A stretch of 57,500 nt of DNA. It comes from Glandiceps talaboti (lineage: Eukaryota > Hemichordata > Enteropneusta > Spengelidae). The translations under genes were made by a program, and so were the position numbers. Positions 23,207 through 34,930 of this stretch are shown here, in pieces. Below the pieces are notes generated by a model, which had not been told where the DNA came from, searched no databases, and saw nothing but the letters and a program-made list of their open reading frames with translations. How positions within the stretch are numbered: the stretch's first letter is position 1; each line of letters opens with the position of its first letter. Location of the stretch: the NCBI RefSeq assembly GCF_964340395.1, contig NC_135551.1, forward strand, positions 22,673,503 to 22,731,002. Direction: 5' to 3'.

Positions 23207-25139
23207 CACAACTTGAAACATTTGACAGCTGGTATGAAAACAAACGGTCGTGTTAGAGTATAATTATAAAGCGCCATCTATAGACTTACGATGCTTATGT
23301 TTAAAAGACAAATTAGCAATGTAGAAATGTTTCTTGTCTGAATTACAGTATTAGTATAGTTCGTCAACAAACATAGTTCAATTACATGGATTGTAGCGCA
23401 CAGGCCATATTTATACTTTGAATGACAATAGCTGCTTTCCAAGATGAGAGCCAAATATCCTGAGAATTAAACATAACAGTTTAATATTAATGGTATTAAT
23501 GTGCAGCGTGTATATTCTTGCGTCAGGTGGTTTTATTGATATTTTTTTTATCTTATTGGGAAAAGATATCCTGACAACTACGGTGCATTTTGTTGGAATT
23601 GAAACAAATTGTTGACAACAAATCAACATTGAACAGTCAAGAACTGAGGTCACGCAGTCTAACATCTCTGTACAAAATTGAGAATACATATTATATAAAC
23701 AATAGAATTGTTTCAAAAGAAACTATATAGTATATAGTCAACATTATATGAGGAACAAGTCTCGTTCAGTTTCACCCAGCAATCGCGCATAATGTAATAA
23801 GTGGTGATACGATCATAAAATGAACCTCTCCAGAAACCCATGTTTACAAAAACTGCTTTATTTCCTTGGGCGATGTTCCCCTTTAAGTTTGAGTCTTAGA
23901 CTCCTGTTAAGTTAATATATCCCCCTGTTGGTAACTATAACTATAACTAACATGTAATTAAGCACACAGTTGTCCCGTGTGCCGTTCTCAACCCCCAAAC
24001 ACTCTATGTTCAATATCTTTCTCAAATAACAAGAAGATGATCATTACAAACTTGCATTAATGGTCAGACTAGGGACGACATTTTCCAGTAATTTCAGCTC
24101 TTGGGTATTATTAAGTCCTACTCTAACACAGTTAAGTCAAATTGATTTTTTTGGTGACGGCAGTCCAGCTTGCACAGAATGAAATACATACCTTCCAATG
24201 CCATTTCCTATTTTATATGTACCACTAATACATCTGCCTGAGATTATATTTTCATTATTGCATGTACACACCAATTATACTACTAAATAGTTTAATAATT
24301 TTCCATTTTTAATAAATAAGAGCAAACTGTGGATGGAACATTTTGAAGTTAATTACTTTCTATTTGTAATTTGAAAATAAAATCGACTACTTTTTATTAA
24401 TAAGAACAAAATGTACATTTAGTACTCATTAATTAATCAAATTTTAATTTTTAATCCCAGATTCTCGCGTTAGAGGTCTGCCAAACAAATCAGTTATTCT
24501 AAATCCACATTTTGCCTTAAGTGGCAAAACTGATACACATGAATGTGTTTCTACCACGTTTGAAAGGGTTAAGCACATTTAAAACCTTGCCCCAACTGAA
24601 TCAAACCACTTGTACTGGAACTAATGTCGCTCAATCTTTACTATCTTCAATCTTTATAAAGTTTGTGTTTTTAATAAATCGAAAAGAACTAATCTTTTCA
24701 TAGAAACACTATCTTTAAAACAAGACTCGACTCTGAATTGATTTAAAGTTATTCAGTATAAACCTCCTATAAAGTAAATACACACCCATATTAAAAGACC
24801 CCAAAATCTGACGATTATTTGTATCAACCACAATGATTGCGCCTTTAGCATTAAAGACGATCGACGTCTTTTCTTTTGTTTGCATAGTTTGAATGCAACT
24901 GTTGAGCGTCGGCCAACATATGCCAGGAGTGCTCTCTACCTCGTCTAAGATGTTGTGTTGATAAACTTTTTAAAACTGATAATTTTAGATATTCTGTATT
25001 CTATTTGGAACGCCTTGTCATGTGATATTTCACTTGTCATTAAAACAAGCATTTGAAGAATGTTAATACTCAGATTGCAAACCATTACCATGAGCTACGC
25101 GTGAACAAGTCTGAGCATGAAAATTCCTGTATCTGGGTG

Positions 25140-25143
<4 letters not shown>

Positions 25144-25202
<59 letters not shown>
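25144..25202. repeat. CA dinucleotide microsatellite
   Basis: About 29 uninterrupted CA units. Confidence 0.95.
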
Positions 25203-25204
<2 letters not shown>

Positions 25205-25379
25205 AATAATTACAATTGTTCAAACTAATTATGTATTTGATATAAATTGTATAGTCCTATCAATATATATTCCTATAAGTTTGTAATATTGTATTGACAC
25301 AACTGAATATTCTACTTTTAATATGCATCTCTGTGTTTTAAATTATCCCCAAGAACTACCCATTCATAAATAAATGACA

Positions 25380-25462
25380 GCGGTGAGGGTCGAACCTGCA
25401 GCCTGCAGATTCCAAGCTTACCATTGTAATCATTCGACTACCATGATTCCACCGTGATGTCC
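25380..25462 (-). repeat. tRNA-derived SINE-like segment or tRNA pseudogene
   Basis: On the minus strand the segment contains GGTTCGACCCT, a close match to the internal B box of tRNA promoters (GGTTCGANNCC). About 35 bases upstream is an A-box-like TGGTAGTCGAATGATTACAATGG. A five-base anticodon-type stem can be drawn (GCTTG/CAGGC), but the loop lacks U33 and the T stem pairs poorly, so a working tRNA is unlikely. A tRNA-headed SINE fragment is the best reading. Its body and tail are not delimited. Confidence 0.45.
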
Positions 25463-27086
25463 TACCTGCCGGTATCCTGTGTTTTAACGTCATTTCCTCA
25501 TTACGTGCTACATTACTGATTTTGTTATTTTGTTGTTTGTGTATATCAAAATGATCTCGGGATTATATATTAGTCATAGTTGCAGAATGGGTAAGCTTGT
25601 GAAGAAATATGGACCATTTGACTCAGTAATACAACATTGCCCCTTAAAAGCGAAAACATTACCCAGAAGTAGCAAATACTGTAACCCTGTAGATGCATCA
25701 TTTGTCTCCGTCATCCATCATAGAGTCGATTTGTGTCACCTGTAGGATACGTCACAAAATTATCAGTTATATATGAAAGTGGGACGAGAAGTGTCGGACG
25801 AGAAGTTTTTAGAGATTTTGGATATTGTGTTGTATTTCGTGTATGTTTTCTCTGTAATCATGTTACCACTTCTACATGTTATGTATACGTAAAAGGGTTT
25901 TCTTGTCATGCTGTAATTTCTGGATTAAACAAAGCGATTACTCCCGAATAAAAGTGAGTGCATGACGAAGTTGGCTGTTGGATGGTGTATTGAAGCGGAG
26001 CTGACGCCATTATGTAGTCACCAATTGGTGGGAGTGAAATGATATCGGTGATAAGAGTACATCGAAATTCAATCATTCTTTTTCCAGTTAATACCTGTAA
26101 TACCTTTACTTTAAGTCACAAAACAAAACAAAACAGTGCAATTTCATGAGTGTTTTTTCCAAATTGATATACATGTATAATCCAATGATTGCCAAAATCC
26201 AAAAACATGCAGACGACAATATGCAATAGCGGACCAGTGAACATGAAATGGAGACGACGTATGGCTAGACAAAAACAATCACCGTCTGGCTGAATGCAAA
26301 TATATATAATTCATATTGTCATTGTCTGGCTCAACGTGTACTTCGAGTACCAGTGCTACATTTTGTTTGACTGTAATATCAATTGTTTCAGAGTTAAGTG
26401 ATTTGGTTTGATTACGGCACTGCTGCACTGACTGGCAAATCAATGTAACAATGATGGTCACATTTCTGTCCAGCAACACTACGATGAAAAATATATTGCA
26501 ACATTGTATTGCGAGAGACGCCTGTCTGTTTCATGTCTTCTGGTTTGTATTGTAATTATTGTAATATATCTACCCTTAAAGGAATGTAAAATTACGATTT
26601 GGAATAATAAACAAGAAATGGGGAATTAAAAAACCAGAGATTTTTCGACGTAAAATTGCAACCATTAAAACGTTGGTATATCACTCAAACTGTATGAATG
26701 TACGTTTAGTTGAGTTATGCACCCATATTATAAACATCTATCAAGGGCCTCTGAGTAGGTCTGGCAGTGAAAATAGCAAAAGGCTATACTTATAAATAAT
26801 GAAAACTCATCACTATGAGATCGCCATTTTACATACTCAGTTGAATGAACCGCCCAACATTTTACTTAAGGCCTATTAAAAAAATTGTGGGGTTCCGATT
26901 ACACTCAATTTTAGAATAGGTGGTGTAGGCAGATTTTTTATTTTATGTTATTGGATTTTTTCAGGTGTGTGTGTCTAGATCAGGTATTTATGTGTTTTCA
27001 AAATGGTCTCTGTGTTATTGGTGTCTTCCCATCATATGTACAGCCATTACAGATAGGAAGAACAGTTTTTATAATTTTCTTTTTAT

Positions 27087-27443
27087 TTGTTAATGTCAAT
27101 TTCCGCGTCCAATATTTCTGACGAGACTTCACACAATTTTCACGACTTTATTATTTTTTCTCGAACATGTAAAAAAAAAGGTTTAGGGTCTGCAGTGAAA
27201 AACTGGGTGGAGTCGGGAAACCGGAACCAAACAACTTTTTCACCTAGGCCTTATACAGACACAGACAAAGAAGTATGTGATACAGATAAGAACACATCAA
27301 AGGAACGCCGCCATCAGCGTCGACGAAAATCAACAATCTTGATGAGGTTGGTCAAAGAAAGCATATTTGGTGCCGCCATGTCTGCATGTTTAGTCAAAGT
27401 ATGCAGACTGACTCATTCTTTGATATGGTCTGTATTGGCTTAA
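27087..27443 (+). CDS. Unidentified open frame, 118 codons
   Basis: The longest non-repetitive open frame in the 19-30 kb interval. The predicted product is hydrophilic in the middle, with a basic cluster (Lys-Glu-Arg-Arg-His-Gln-Arg-Arg-Arg-Lys), and somewhat hydrophobic at the end. No domain is recognised. An acceptor-like ctgcag lies at about 27189-27194 and a GAG/gttggt possible weak donor near 27347, so part of it could be an internal exon. It could equally be chance. Confidence that it is coding is low. Confidence 0.15.
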   Translation: MLMSISASNISDETSHNFHDFIIFSRTCKKKGLGSAVKNWVESGNRNQTTFSPRPYTDTDKEVCDTDKNTSKERRHQRRRKSTILMRLVKESIFGAAMSACLVKVCRLTHSLIWSVLA

Positions 27444-28371
27444 ATGTCTATGAGGTGACGTCAACGATTCTGTGTTCAACACTCAAACGTTTCTAAAGGT
27501 GCTGTAAGGAGGTGATTATTTAGACTATTTGAACGAATAAGAGAAAACAGCAGGTGTACGGCTACCTCTTACTGCAGCAATGGTTCACTGCTCCCATCTT
27601 ACGTAACGATTGCTGAGTCAGAAAACTAAAAATTTAAGAGTAAACGAATCATGTGCTTTTTAAACACGTGCTACCAAACCAGAAAGACATTTTAGTGTCA
27701 ATTAATTATCTCACACAACATTTCTACATAAAACAAAATACAGACACTGATTATAGCTTGACATACACTGGCACCCATGTAAAATATTACATTTTATCTC
27801 ACCGTGAACAACAAATAGTTTAAATTGGTTTTTTGAATCCTCTTTTCGTTCATCCGATTTTGTGTTGGTAGTGTGATAAAATGTATCCTTTCACACGCTT
27901 GTCGCTATCAGTGTCTTTATTTTGTTTATGTAATTTGTGATGTAATAATCACCATGTTACCTAATTGAAATTGTATAGCCATTCTGGTTTGGTAGTAAAG
28001 ATTCCAAGACGAAGAAAGGAAACGTATCATCAGGCACAAAATATTAACGTTTGAACAATATCAGTACAAATATCCAATGCCAAAGATATATTTATACAGT
28101 AACTTGCGAGAGGACACGTCAGGATTTGTTGTACCGATTTACTTATCAGTTCTAAGGTTTTCAACTTCATTTTTCAATTTCAAACAGTCGATGACTAGAC
28201 ACAGGAGACTCTATGTAGCACGCCTCCAATCTCTTGTGTTTTCAAGTGTTTGACATGGAGAGAGAAAAAGGGCGAGTACAATTCAAGATGATCGACAGTT
28301 ACTTAACCTTGTTGAATATAATACTATATATTAAGAGTAAAAAGAACAAGCTGTTCTTCAAATAGAATCAT

Positions 28372-28685
28372 GAAATCTGAAACAAAATGTCGTCGGGCTC
28401 GACACAAATCTTACTAACACGCATTTTATCGTCTGGCTCGACAAAATGTTTGCTAAGAGTACGTATATTAATCGGGCAAGACGATAGAATATAGCAAAAT
28501 ATGTTAGTACGATTTTTGTTAGCCAGATGATAAAATGTAGCAATGTTAGTAAGATTTTTGTCTAGCCAGACGATAAAATGTAGCAATGTTAGTAAGATTT
28601 TGGTCAAGCCAGACGATAAAATGTAGCAACAATAATAAGATTTTGTCGAGCCATGGCCAGACGACGACATTTTGTTTCGGGATTT
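28372..28685. mobile_element. 314-bp inverted-repeat element with 43-bp tandem core
   Basis: The ends are inverted copies: left GAAACAAAATGTCGTC, right GACGACATTTTGTTTC. The interior has at least three direct units at 43-bp spacing beginning AGCCAGA(C/T)GATAAAATGT (28521, 28564, 28607), each continuing GTAGCAA and AGTAAGATTTT. The left half carries the same phrases in the opposite orientation (GGCTCGACAAAATG). The inverted termini around a tandem core resemble the pearl-type and MITE-like elements described in bivalves; that parallel is from memory. A decayed relative is at 42480-42727. Confidence 0.65.
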
Positions 28686-29487
28686 GTTGTCAATGTGATA
28701 AAAGGCACACGAGCCAAGAGCTAGGTCACCGACACGTTGAGCCAAGTAATATATTATATTTTAACAGAATTTGCCTTTAACACCGGGTGCACCATGTAAA
28801 ATAGACGTATGAAAGTTCCTGCGTAAACGAGCCCACTGGGATAAATCTAAAACACCAACTAACATCCACCGACTATGAAATCACTAATTCCTTGAACACA
28901 TCACTCTACTTGGGCTGACATTTTTACAAGCCGGATGACATAATACATCACTATAAGGAACGAGATATGAGATCCTTCCTAAAGCTGAACCTGTGACACA
29001 CACACACACGCACGCACATACACAAACTAGTTTTAAATGACGAAAGAAGAGTTTGGTGCCTAGTTGGTTATAGCTATCTACTCTCGTGTTTTTTTATGTC
29101 TTGACGTCTTTCCGGATGCATAAAACTTTGTAATGAGCAACACATCATTAAATAAAAACTTGTACTCTCGATCGTTTCTGTCTATATTTTCATATCGTAA
29201 TTTGATTATTTTGAGTCGGATTTTCTAATGTCTTTCGGGCATGTTTCTCTGATATCAAATCAACTAGGCCATAATCATACACATTATTAATATTATTAGT
29301 ATTATTCAAAGTATATGTTCCCATCCTGAGTTTCTATAAAGGATTTAATTGTGAACTTTTCACAGTAGGACTAATCGTCGTCGCTGGTACACGTGCTTGT
29401 TAGTATACAACGTATGCATTTTGTAAATGACATGTCCACAGTTACCAAAACACACATTCCAATTTGTTTGTAGTAACATGGCAGCTT

Positions 29488-29567
29488 ATGTATTGTATTG
29501 TATTGTATTGTATTGTATTGTATTGTATTGTATTGTATTGTATTGTATTGTATTGTATTGTATTGTA
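29488..29567. repeat. TATTG pentanucleotide microsatellite (about 16 units)
   Basis: Perfect pentanucleotide run. The open frames on both strands over it are artefacts. Confidence 0.95.
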
Positions 29568-30678
29568 AGAACACCCCTCTCACACCACGGAGACGTCTTA
29601 ACTATTTGGGATCACTTTATAGGGTATTACAGGGTATTATAAATATGTAAGGGGGTTATAATAAAGACACAAACAATGAAAAGTAGTACATATATTTATA
29701 TATCAATGTTTCCGTTAGTTTTCAAATTGCTACATCTACATCCAAATCTACCCTGTACATTTTGCTCAGGTGCGAAGTAACCAAACGCGCAGCATTTTTC
29801 ATGGCTCAATACGTGTATATGTTGTAGATAACATAGAGGTTAATTTACAGTAATAAAATATTTACATACCAAGTGATATTCAAATTACACCACCTGCTAA
29901 TTAATTCTATGACAATTGTTATATGGAATAGTTCCATGTTCCATGTGACACTGTGTGATATGCAATACAAATATAGTATCCATACATATACCACATCTGT
30001 TGACTGGTAGATTCGTTCAACATTTGCACAGAAGTATCGGTACTGGCATTACTGTATGGCAGAGCAAATGTTTCTGAGTACTAATCATATGAATCATCAA
30101 ATCATAATTGCATGCATGAAAATAGACATATCCGTAACATCAATCTAAGTGCTCCGAATTTGCATGCCTTTTACTAACTCCTATTTAAAGTGAGACGTCT
30201 TTTCTTTATACAGCACACATACATGTGGATTCAAAACTATTGAAATATTGCATCCGTTATCTGTACTCATCAACTACTGAAAATATACTTGTAATAAATC
30301 AACCAACCCTAATATTTGTAGATGACAGGTACTAACTACTGTCATACATGTACCTATGCAGTATGACAGAGACTTTGAAGATGAATTAATACGGAGATTG
30401 TTTCACTTCTCACACATCTGGCAAGAACTCTAACCTAAATTTCTTTTCTAACAAGATTCTTACATTTGAAGTACATGGTAAGGTTTCTTCTTAAAGAGTA
30501 ATATGATTTACGAAGATGGGCCTTTGACATATAAAGTCAATTTATAACGCGACATCAGGTTGACATTCAGCCGACCAAACTAGGATTGTACTACTGGGTA
30601 TAGTACTTTGCAACATAGTCTGATTTAACTCTAATATATGTACACGGTTGTTGTCATCATCAGCAAGCGCACTGATGT

Positions 30679-30684
30679 TTTATT
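30679..30684 (-). terminator. Polyadenylation signal AATAAA for the minus-strand receptor gene
   Basis: TTTATT on the plus strand reads AATAAA on the minus strand, about 50 bases after the stop codon at 30737-30735. Position and sequence fit a short 3' UTR. Confidence 0.55.
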
Positions 30685-30734
30685 AAGACAACACAATATG
30701 TGTCATAAGTACTTGCACATTCTTCAGTGTATTG

Positions 30735-31312
30735 TCACTCGATCCCTTCTCTAATTTTCTTCATACAAACGTCCTTTGATTCTCCGGGATCTTGTAACAG
30801 CAGTGCAAGTGAAGTTACGAGGGTGCACGAAAGGAAAAGGTACATGAGTGCCTTATCAAGTACTGCAGCAACGCATGCCCACTGTTCACGAATGATCAGC
30901 TTTCTGTCATTTTTACGCTGAATAGTTTGTAGGTGTTTGAATATTTGGTCAACGTAATGCGAAATCTTTCCGAATCGGGATTCGCCGTCGTCGAGGTCTT
31001 CATAAGGGTCTCTAATACCGTGGAGTGAGACTTGCCGACACGTGCCTTTCATGTTGTGGATGCTGTCTCGGAGCTGTGGCATTGGGGAATGTTTCAAATT
31101 GTTGACAATTGGTTTATCTTTTGGTAATTCTTTACTCAGCACACCTGTGTCTTTAATGCACTTACCCATGCATACCATAAAGGCTATGTATTTCAAGACC
31201 ACTAGGCGAATCCATTCTGGAACTCTCCTCTTGCAACCATGAACATTCAATACAGCCACGTTCATTGCAGTAGATAACGAAATCAGACACATCGTCGCTA
31301 AATAATATTGTC
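30735..31312 (-). CDS. nAChR alpha-type subunit, minus-strand gene: terminal exon with M3, loop, M4, stop
   Basis: Acceptor cttcag, then completion of the split Gly and Gln-Tyr-Tyr-Leu-Ala-Thr-Met into M3 (Ser-Thr-Ala-Met-Asn-Val-Ala-Val-Leu-Asn-Val). After Val-Pro-Glu-Trp-Ile-Arg comes the shortest cytoplasmic loop of the three genes, with Lys-Asp-Lys-Pro and several His. The pre-M4 amphipathic segment (Tyr-Val-Asp-Gln-Ile-Phe-Lys-His-Leu-Gln-Thr-Ile-Gln-Arg-Lys) and M4 (Glu-Gln-Trp-Ala-Cys-Val-Ala to Leu-Leu-Leu-Gln-Asp-Pro-Gly) follow. About 191 residues, ending in TGA at 30737-30735. The frame is open a little upstream of the acceptor, but those codons are intronic. Confidence 0.95.
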
Positions 31313-31888
<576 letters not shown>

Positions 31889-32439
31889 CAATCAAGGGTA
31901 TCTCCTCCGATGTTCTCGGCATCATTTCCGCCACAAGAAGTAGGAACACAGTCAGGGACAAGATAAGGGTGACGCTGATTGACGCTTTGACCACACCCAC
32001 ACTGTAGGGCATGAAGAAGCCAGTCAATGACAAGGCACATAGTAATAGACATGGTATTATCAAATTGTATATATAGTACATGGGCTTCCGACGTAAACAT
32101 AGATAAAAAGTCACATCAATGTATTGTTCCGGGCAACAAATGTAATCTTTGACATTACGTTGAGTTACGTTATACACCATTTCCCACTGTTCGTTTCTTA
32201 TATAGCCTTCCCCGTGTAAAGAATAGCTCGAGTTCAAGAGATTTATCTGCATACTGGTATAAGTCCAGGATCCGAATTTCAGTTTACATGCCTGGACATC
32301 GAAAGGAAAGTATTTGACGTTTATTTTGCAGGTACTCTTCAGTAATGTCGGTTTGGATTTGAGTTTAACTGTTCCATTGTACATGACGATGGCATTGGAA
32401 GCTGTGGTATTATCACTGGCGTAATCGTGTGTATCCGCA
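31889..32439 (-). CDS. nAChR alpha-type subunit, minus-strand gene: Cys-loop / M1-M2 exon (551 nt)
   Basis: Third copy of the 551-nt exon, with the same phases. Acceptor ttctcag; donor G/gtaatg. It carries the Cys loop (Cys-Lys-Ile-Asn-Val-Lys-Tyr-Phe-Pro-Phe-Asp-Val-Gln-Ala-Cys), Gly-Ser-Trp (loop B), Tyr-Ile-Cys-Cys with a following Tyr (loop C, complete alpha type), glycosylation motifs Asn-Thr-Thr and Asn-Gly-Thr, M1, and M2 with Leu9' and Glu20'. The linker is Tyr-Ser-Val-Gly-Val-Val-Lys, so the missing Glu -1' is shared by all three copies. It lacks the extra Ser-Asn-Cys-Val cysteine that both plus-strand copies have before the Cys loop, so the two plus-strand copies are the closer pair. 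Confidence 0.96.
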
Positions 32440-32559
32440 CTGAGAAGAAGAGAGTCAGGGAATTTATTAGAATAATACAACATGTTAGTGGCAGCTTAAG
32501 AATTTCAAATTGTAAAATTTGTAAATGGTCAGACTTACAAAAAATATGTCGACCTAAAA

Positions 32560-32613
<54 letters not shown>

Positions 32614-32716
32614 CGTCCGTCCGTCCGTCCGTCCGTCCGTCCGTCTGTCTGTGTTACCATTTTCTCAAGAACGGTTGACTAAATTCAAATACGTACTACA
32701 CACAAGTGACACTTAC
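32440..32716 (-). other. Intron between loop-A and Cys-loop exons, minus-strand gene
   Basis: 277 bp, donor gtaagt, acceptor ttctcag. It holds a CTGT/CCGT microsatellite. The corresponding intron of gene 1 is about 10.4 kb. Confidence 0.9.
32561..32653. repeat. CTGT / CCGT tetranucleotide microsatellite
   Basis: About eleven CTGT units, then about ten CCGT units, then CTGT again. Intronic. Confidence 0.95.
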
Positions 32717-32826
32717 TTGTTGTATAAAGTTATATCTGGTAACCATAACTCTGAAGCTGGCACTCGTATTTCTGACAACCCGTCATACATATTCGGCTTC
32801 CATAACACCATTTCATCTGTCCATTG
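32717..32826 (-). CDS. nAChR alpha-type subunit, minus-strand gene: loop-A exon (110 nt)
   Basis: Acceptor atttcag, donor AA/gtaagt. The translation starts Gln-Trp-Thr-Asp-Glu-Met-Val, passes Trp-Lys-Pro-Asn-Met-Tyr-Asp-Gly and closes with Trp-Leu-Pro-Asp-Ile-Thr-Leu-Tyr-Asn, the loop-A region of the agonist site. It is the direct counterpart of 1083-1192, with the same length and phases. The last two bases plus the first base of the next exon give Asn, restoring the family motif Leu-Tyr-Asn-Asn-Ala-Asp. Confidence 0.94.
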
Positions 32827-33719
32827 CTGAAATGATTATGTAAAACATGTTGAAATATTTGGTATGAACATTAAAGTCACATGATTTGTTTATATTTTTT
32901 ATGTGGGTAAATGAATTTATAGTAAACAATTTCGTATTGGTACGTCATTGTGACGCATCAGAAACCCACTCTCATTTTAGTGAAAATAAAAACAAATATG
33001 TGTTTTATATAACATGACTTTAATCTTTTAATTACTTCGACTCAAAGACAAGATACTCATTGATCCTAATACTTCTGTAACAGTTGATGAGGTGTAAAAG
33101 AAGTAAATGAAGACAATTATGTGATTCAGAAGTAGACAAACACAATATGAAGTAAATTGTCATAATTTTGTCTTTTTGCATAAACAATGTTTAGGATCGG
33201 CGGGTCGGTAGGGTTATTGGAAACACACCATTTTTTTATTTGACCTTACAACTGTGCACAACAGACACTTAGAACGCATTTTCTAAATTGCCTTTACCCA
33301 CAGTAACTTAAAAACTATTACATTATCGTTATTATGGGTTAGTGATCTTTACATTATATGTATAGAAGTTTGTACCAACGAATTATACTTGATTATCACG
33401 TAATGGCACGACAGATTATATGCTTACACATCTAAATATTGAAGTAGAAAATTGATTCATATAAATACGTTCAGTCGGTTTGGATTTTTAAAGTGTTATA
33501 CAAAATGCTATTGTTTTACATGTTTTACATCGGTTAAGGAGAAAGCAATCATTGTCTGACTCTACAGCAATCTTACTAAATGTGCTACATTGAATATTCT
33601 GTCTCGACAAAAATGTAGTAATGGAAGTAAGCCATGTGTTGAGTTTGATGTCTGATTTGTTTCTCAACTGGCTTCCATGTATCGCACTGAAGTAGCTTGT
33701 TCGAAGAGAATTTTATTAC
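32827..33719 (-). other. Intron between loop-D and loop-A exons, minus-strand gene
   Basis: 893 bp, donor gtaata, acceptor atttcag. Positions 33541-33620 contain phrases resembling the 28372-28685 element (ATTGTCTGACTCTAC, AATCTTACTAAATGTGCTACATT, TCTCGACAAAAATGTAG), probably a partial decayed copy. Confidence 0.85.
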
Positions 33720-33764
33720 CTGTTCAGTCCAAGCGTTCACCTTTAAAATCTGGTTTCTTTCATC
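33720..33764 (-). CDS. nAChR alpha-type subunit, minus-strand gene: loop-D micro-exon (45 nt)
   Basis: Fifteen in-phase codons, Asp-Glu-Arg-Asn-Gln-Ile-Leu-Lys-Val-Asn-Ala-Trp-Thr-Glu-Gln. The acceptor is ctatag and the donor CAG/gtaata. This is the classical 45-nt exon 3 of nAChR genes. The Trp is the loop-D tryptophan of the complementary face of the agonist site. Too short to appear in an open-frame list; found from the intron phases and the family motif. Confidence 0.93.
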
Positions 33765-34793
33765 CTATAGAACAGGAAAGGTAACGATAATGACGTCATT
33801 GTTATTTTGATTCCAAAAAGTGAACAGGATTACGCAATTTAGCAAATGTACGCTAAATCTGTAATAACAGTAAACCTATTCTTCTGAAATTCTTATATCT
33901 GAGAAACTTAAAAAGCGCCATCTAAGTTGAACATTTCACAAATTTGTTCTACATTCCCACTACTTTCAGGTAATGCAATGAACAAACCACTCATTCTGTA
34001 AGCAAAAATCGATCAACCAACAATAGATCAACACACAACCCGACTTTCAATTTCATGTTACTAATCCAAACACGATCCAAATTATTGATATGCAGAATAT
34101 ATGCATGTACATATACACTGTTAAACCCTGAAACGACCTAACCAGTTATAAATGCATATACAGGCTTTGTCCGAGAAGCTTTGCAATTGTAATTAAGCAA
34201 CGCACCCAGTTCAGTAAAACTGATCACAAGGTGCTATGTTAAAATAGGCTTAATAAAGGTAACATACAGCCACCCCTTTGCACAGTGCCTGTTCTGCATT
34301 TGGTAAATAATGTAAATGGTATCAGTATGCCCACGATTACTATTTCAATAGACACATGGTGGGGCATAGTAGATTGTACACGACGTTTAAACATTCAAAT
34401 ATCTAACTGTACATTGACCATTCAGACCTGACAATGAAACACTTTCACGGTGAGATGCCAATCTCTGCTATCGTTATTGTGTAAGCCTAGTCAGGGTCTG
34501 ACTCATTGAACTTGATATCTCGTTTAATAGCCACTGCGAGCTTCCCCGAAAAGCCTAATACGTTGGCAATTATGTATTCAATAACTTTGTAATACCACAT
34601 ACTAATGCGAGAAAGCCACTTAAAATTATATGTCTATAGTTCATGGTCTAAAAAGTTTGTTGAACTTAAAAAATAAAAAAGTTGAACGAATTGTTTGGAG
34701 TCATGAACACACTGCTTTACTACATGTCTAAATTATTAATGGTTTGACAGAAACAAAGATATCAAGCATTGTATACAAATCCATGATACTTAC
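33765..34793 (-). other. Intron between N-terminal and loop-D exons, minus-strand gene
   Basis: About 1.03 kb, donor gtaagt, acceptor ctatag. I see no other feature in it. Confidence 0.85.
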
Positions 34794-34930
34794 CATGTCT
34801 GCGATTTGGTTAATTCTAATATTAAAGTAAACCGTAATAGGATGGGTAAAGTTCCTGACTGGTCTGACACGTCTGTTGTATCCGGTGAAGAGATCTTCAA
34901 ACAGCTTCTGTTCACTCGCACCAGTGAGCC
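34794..34930 (-). CDS. nAChR alpha-type subunit, minus-strand gene: mature N-terminal exon (137 nt)
   Basis: Acceptor tcactag, donor ATG/gtaagt. It codes for the start of the mature extracellular domain: Ala-Ser-Glu-Gln-Lys-Leu-Phe-Glu-Asp-Leu-Phe (N-terminal helix), Tyr-Asn-Arg-Arg-Val-Arg-Pro-Val, a glycosylation motif Asn-Phe-Thr, then Val-Tyr-Phe-Asn-Ile-Arg-Ile-Asn-Gln-Ile-Ala-Asp-Met. The last segment matches the family's beta-1 pattern. It enters with two bases of a split codon (xGG), so the signal-peptide exon must end one base into a codon. An open frame drawn through the acceptor to a Met near 34961 would be intronic. With the other exons this gives about 473 residues before the signal peptide, normal for an nAChR subunit. 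Confidence 0.93.

Noticed and set aside
31952-32100. Transmembrane-looking frames antisense or out of frame to the receptor exons
   Set aside because: Shadows of the real M1-M2 coding sequence in other frames.
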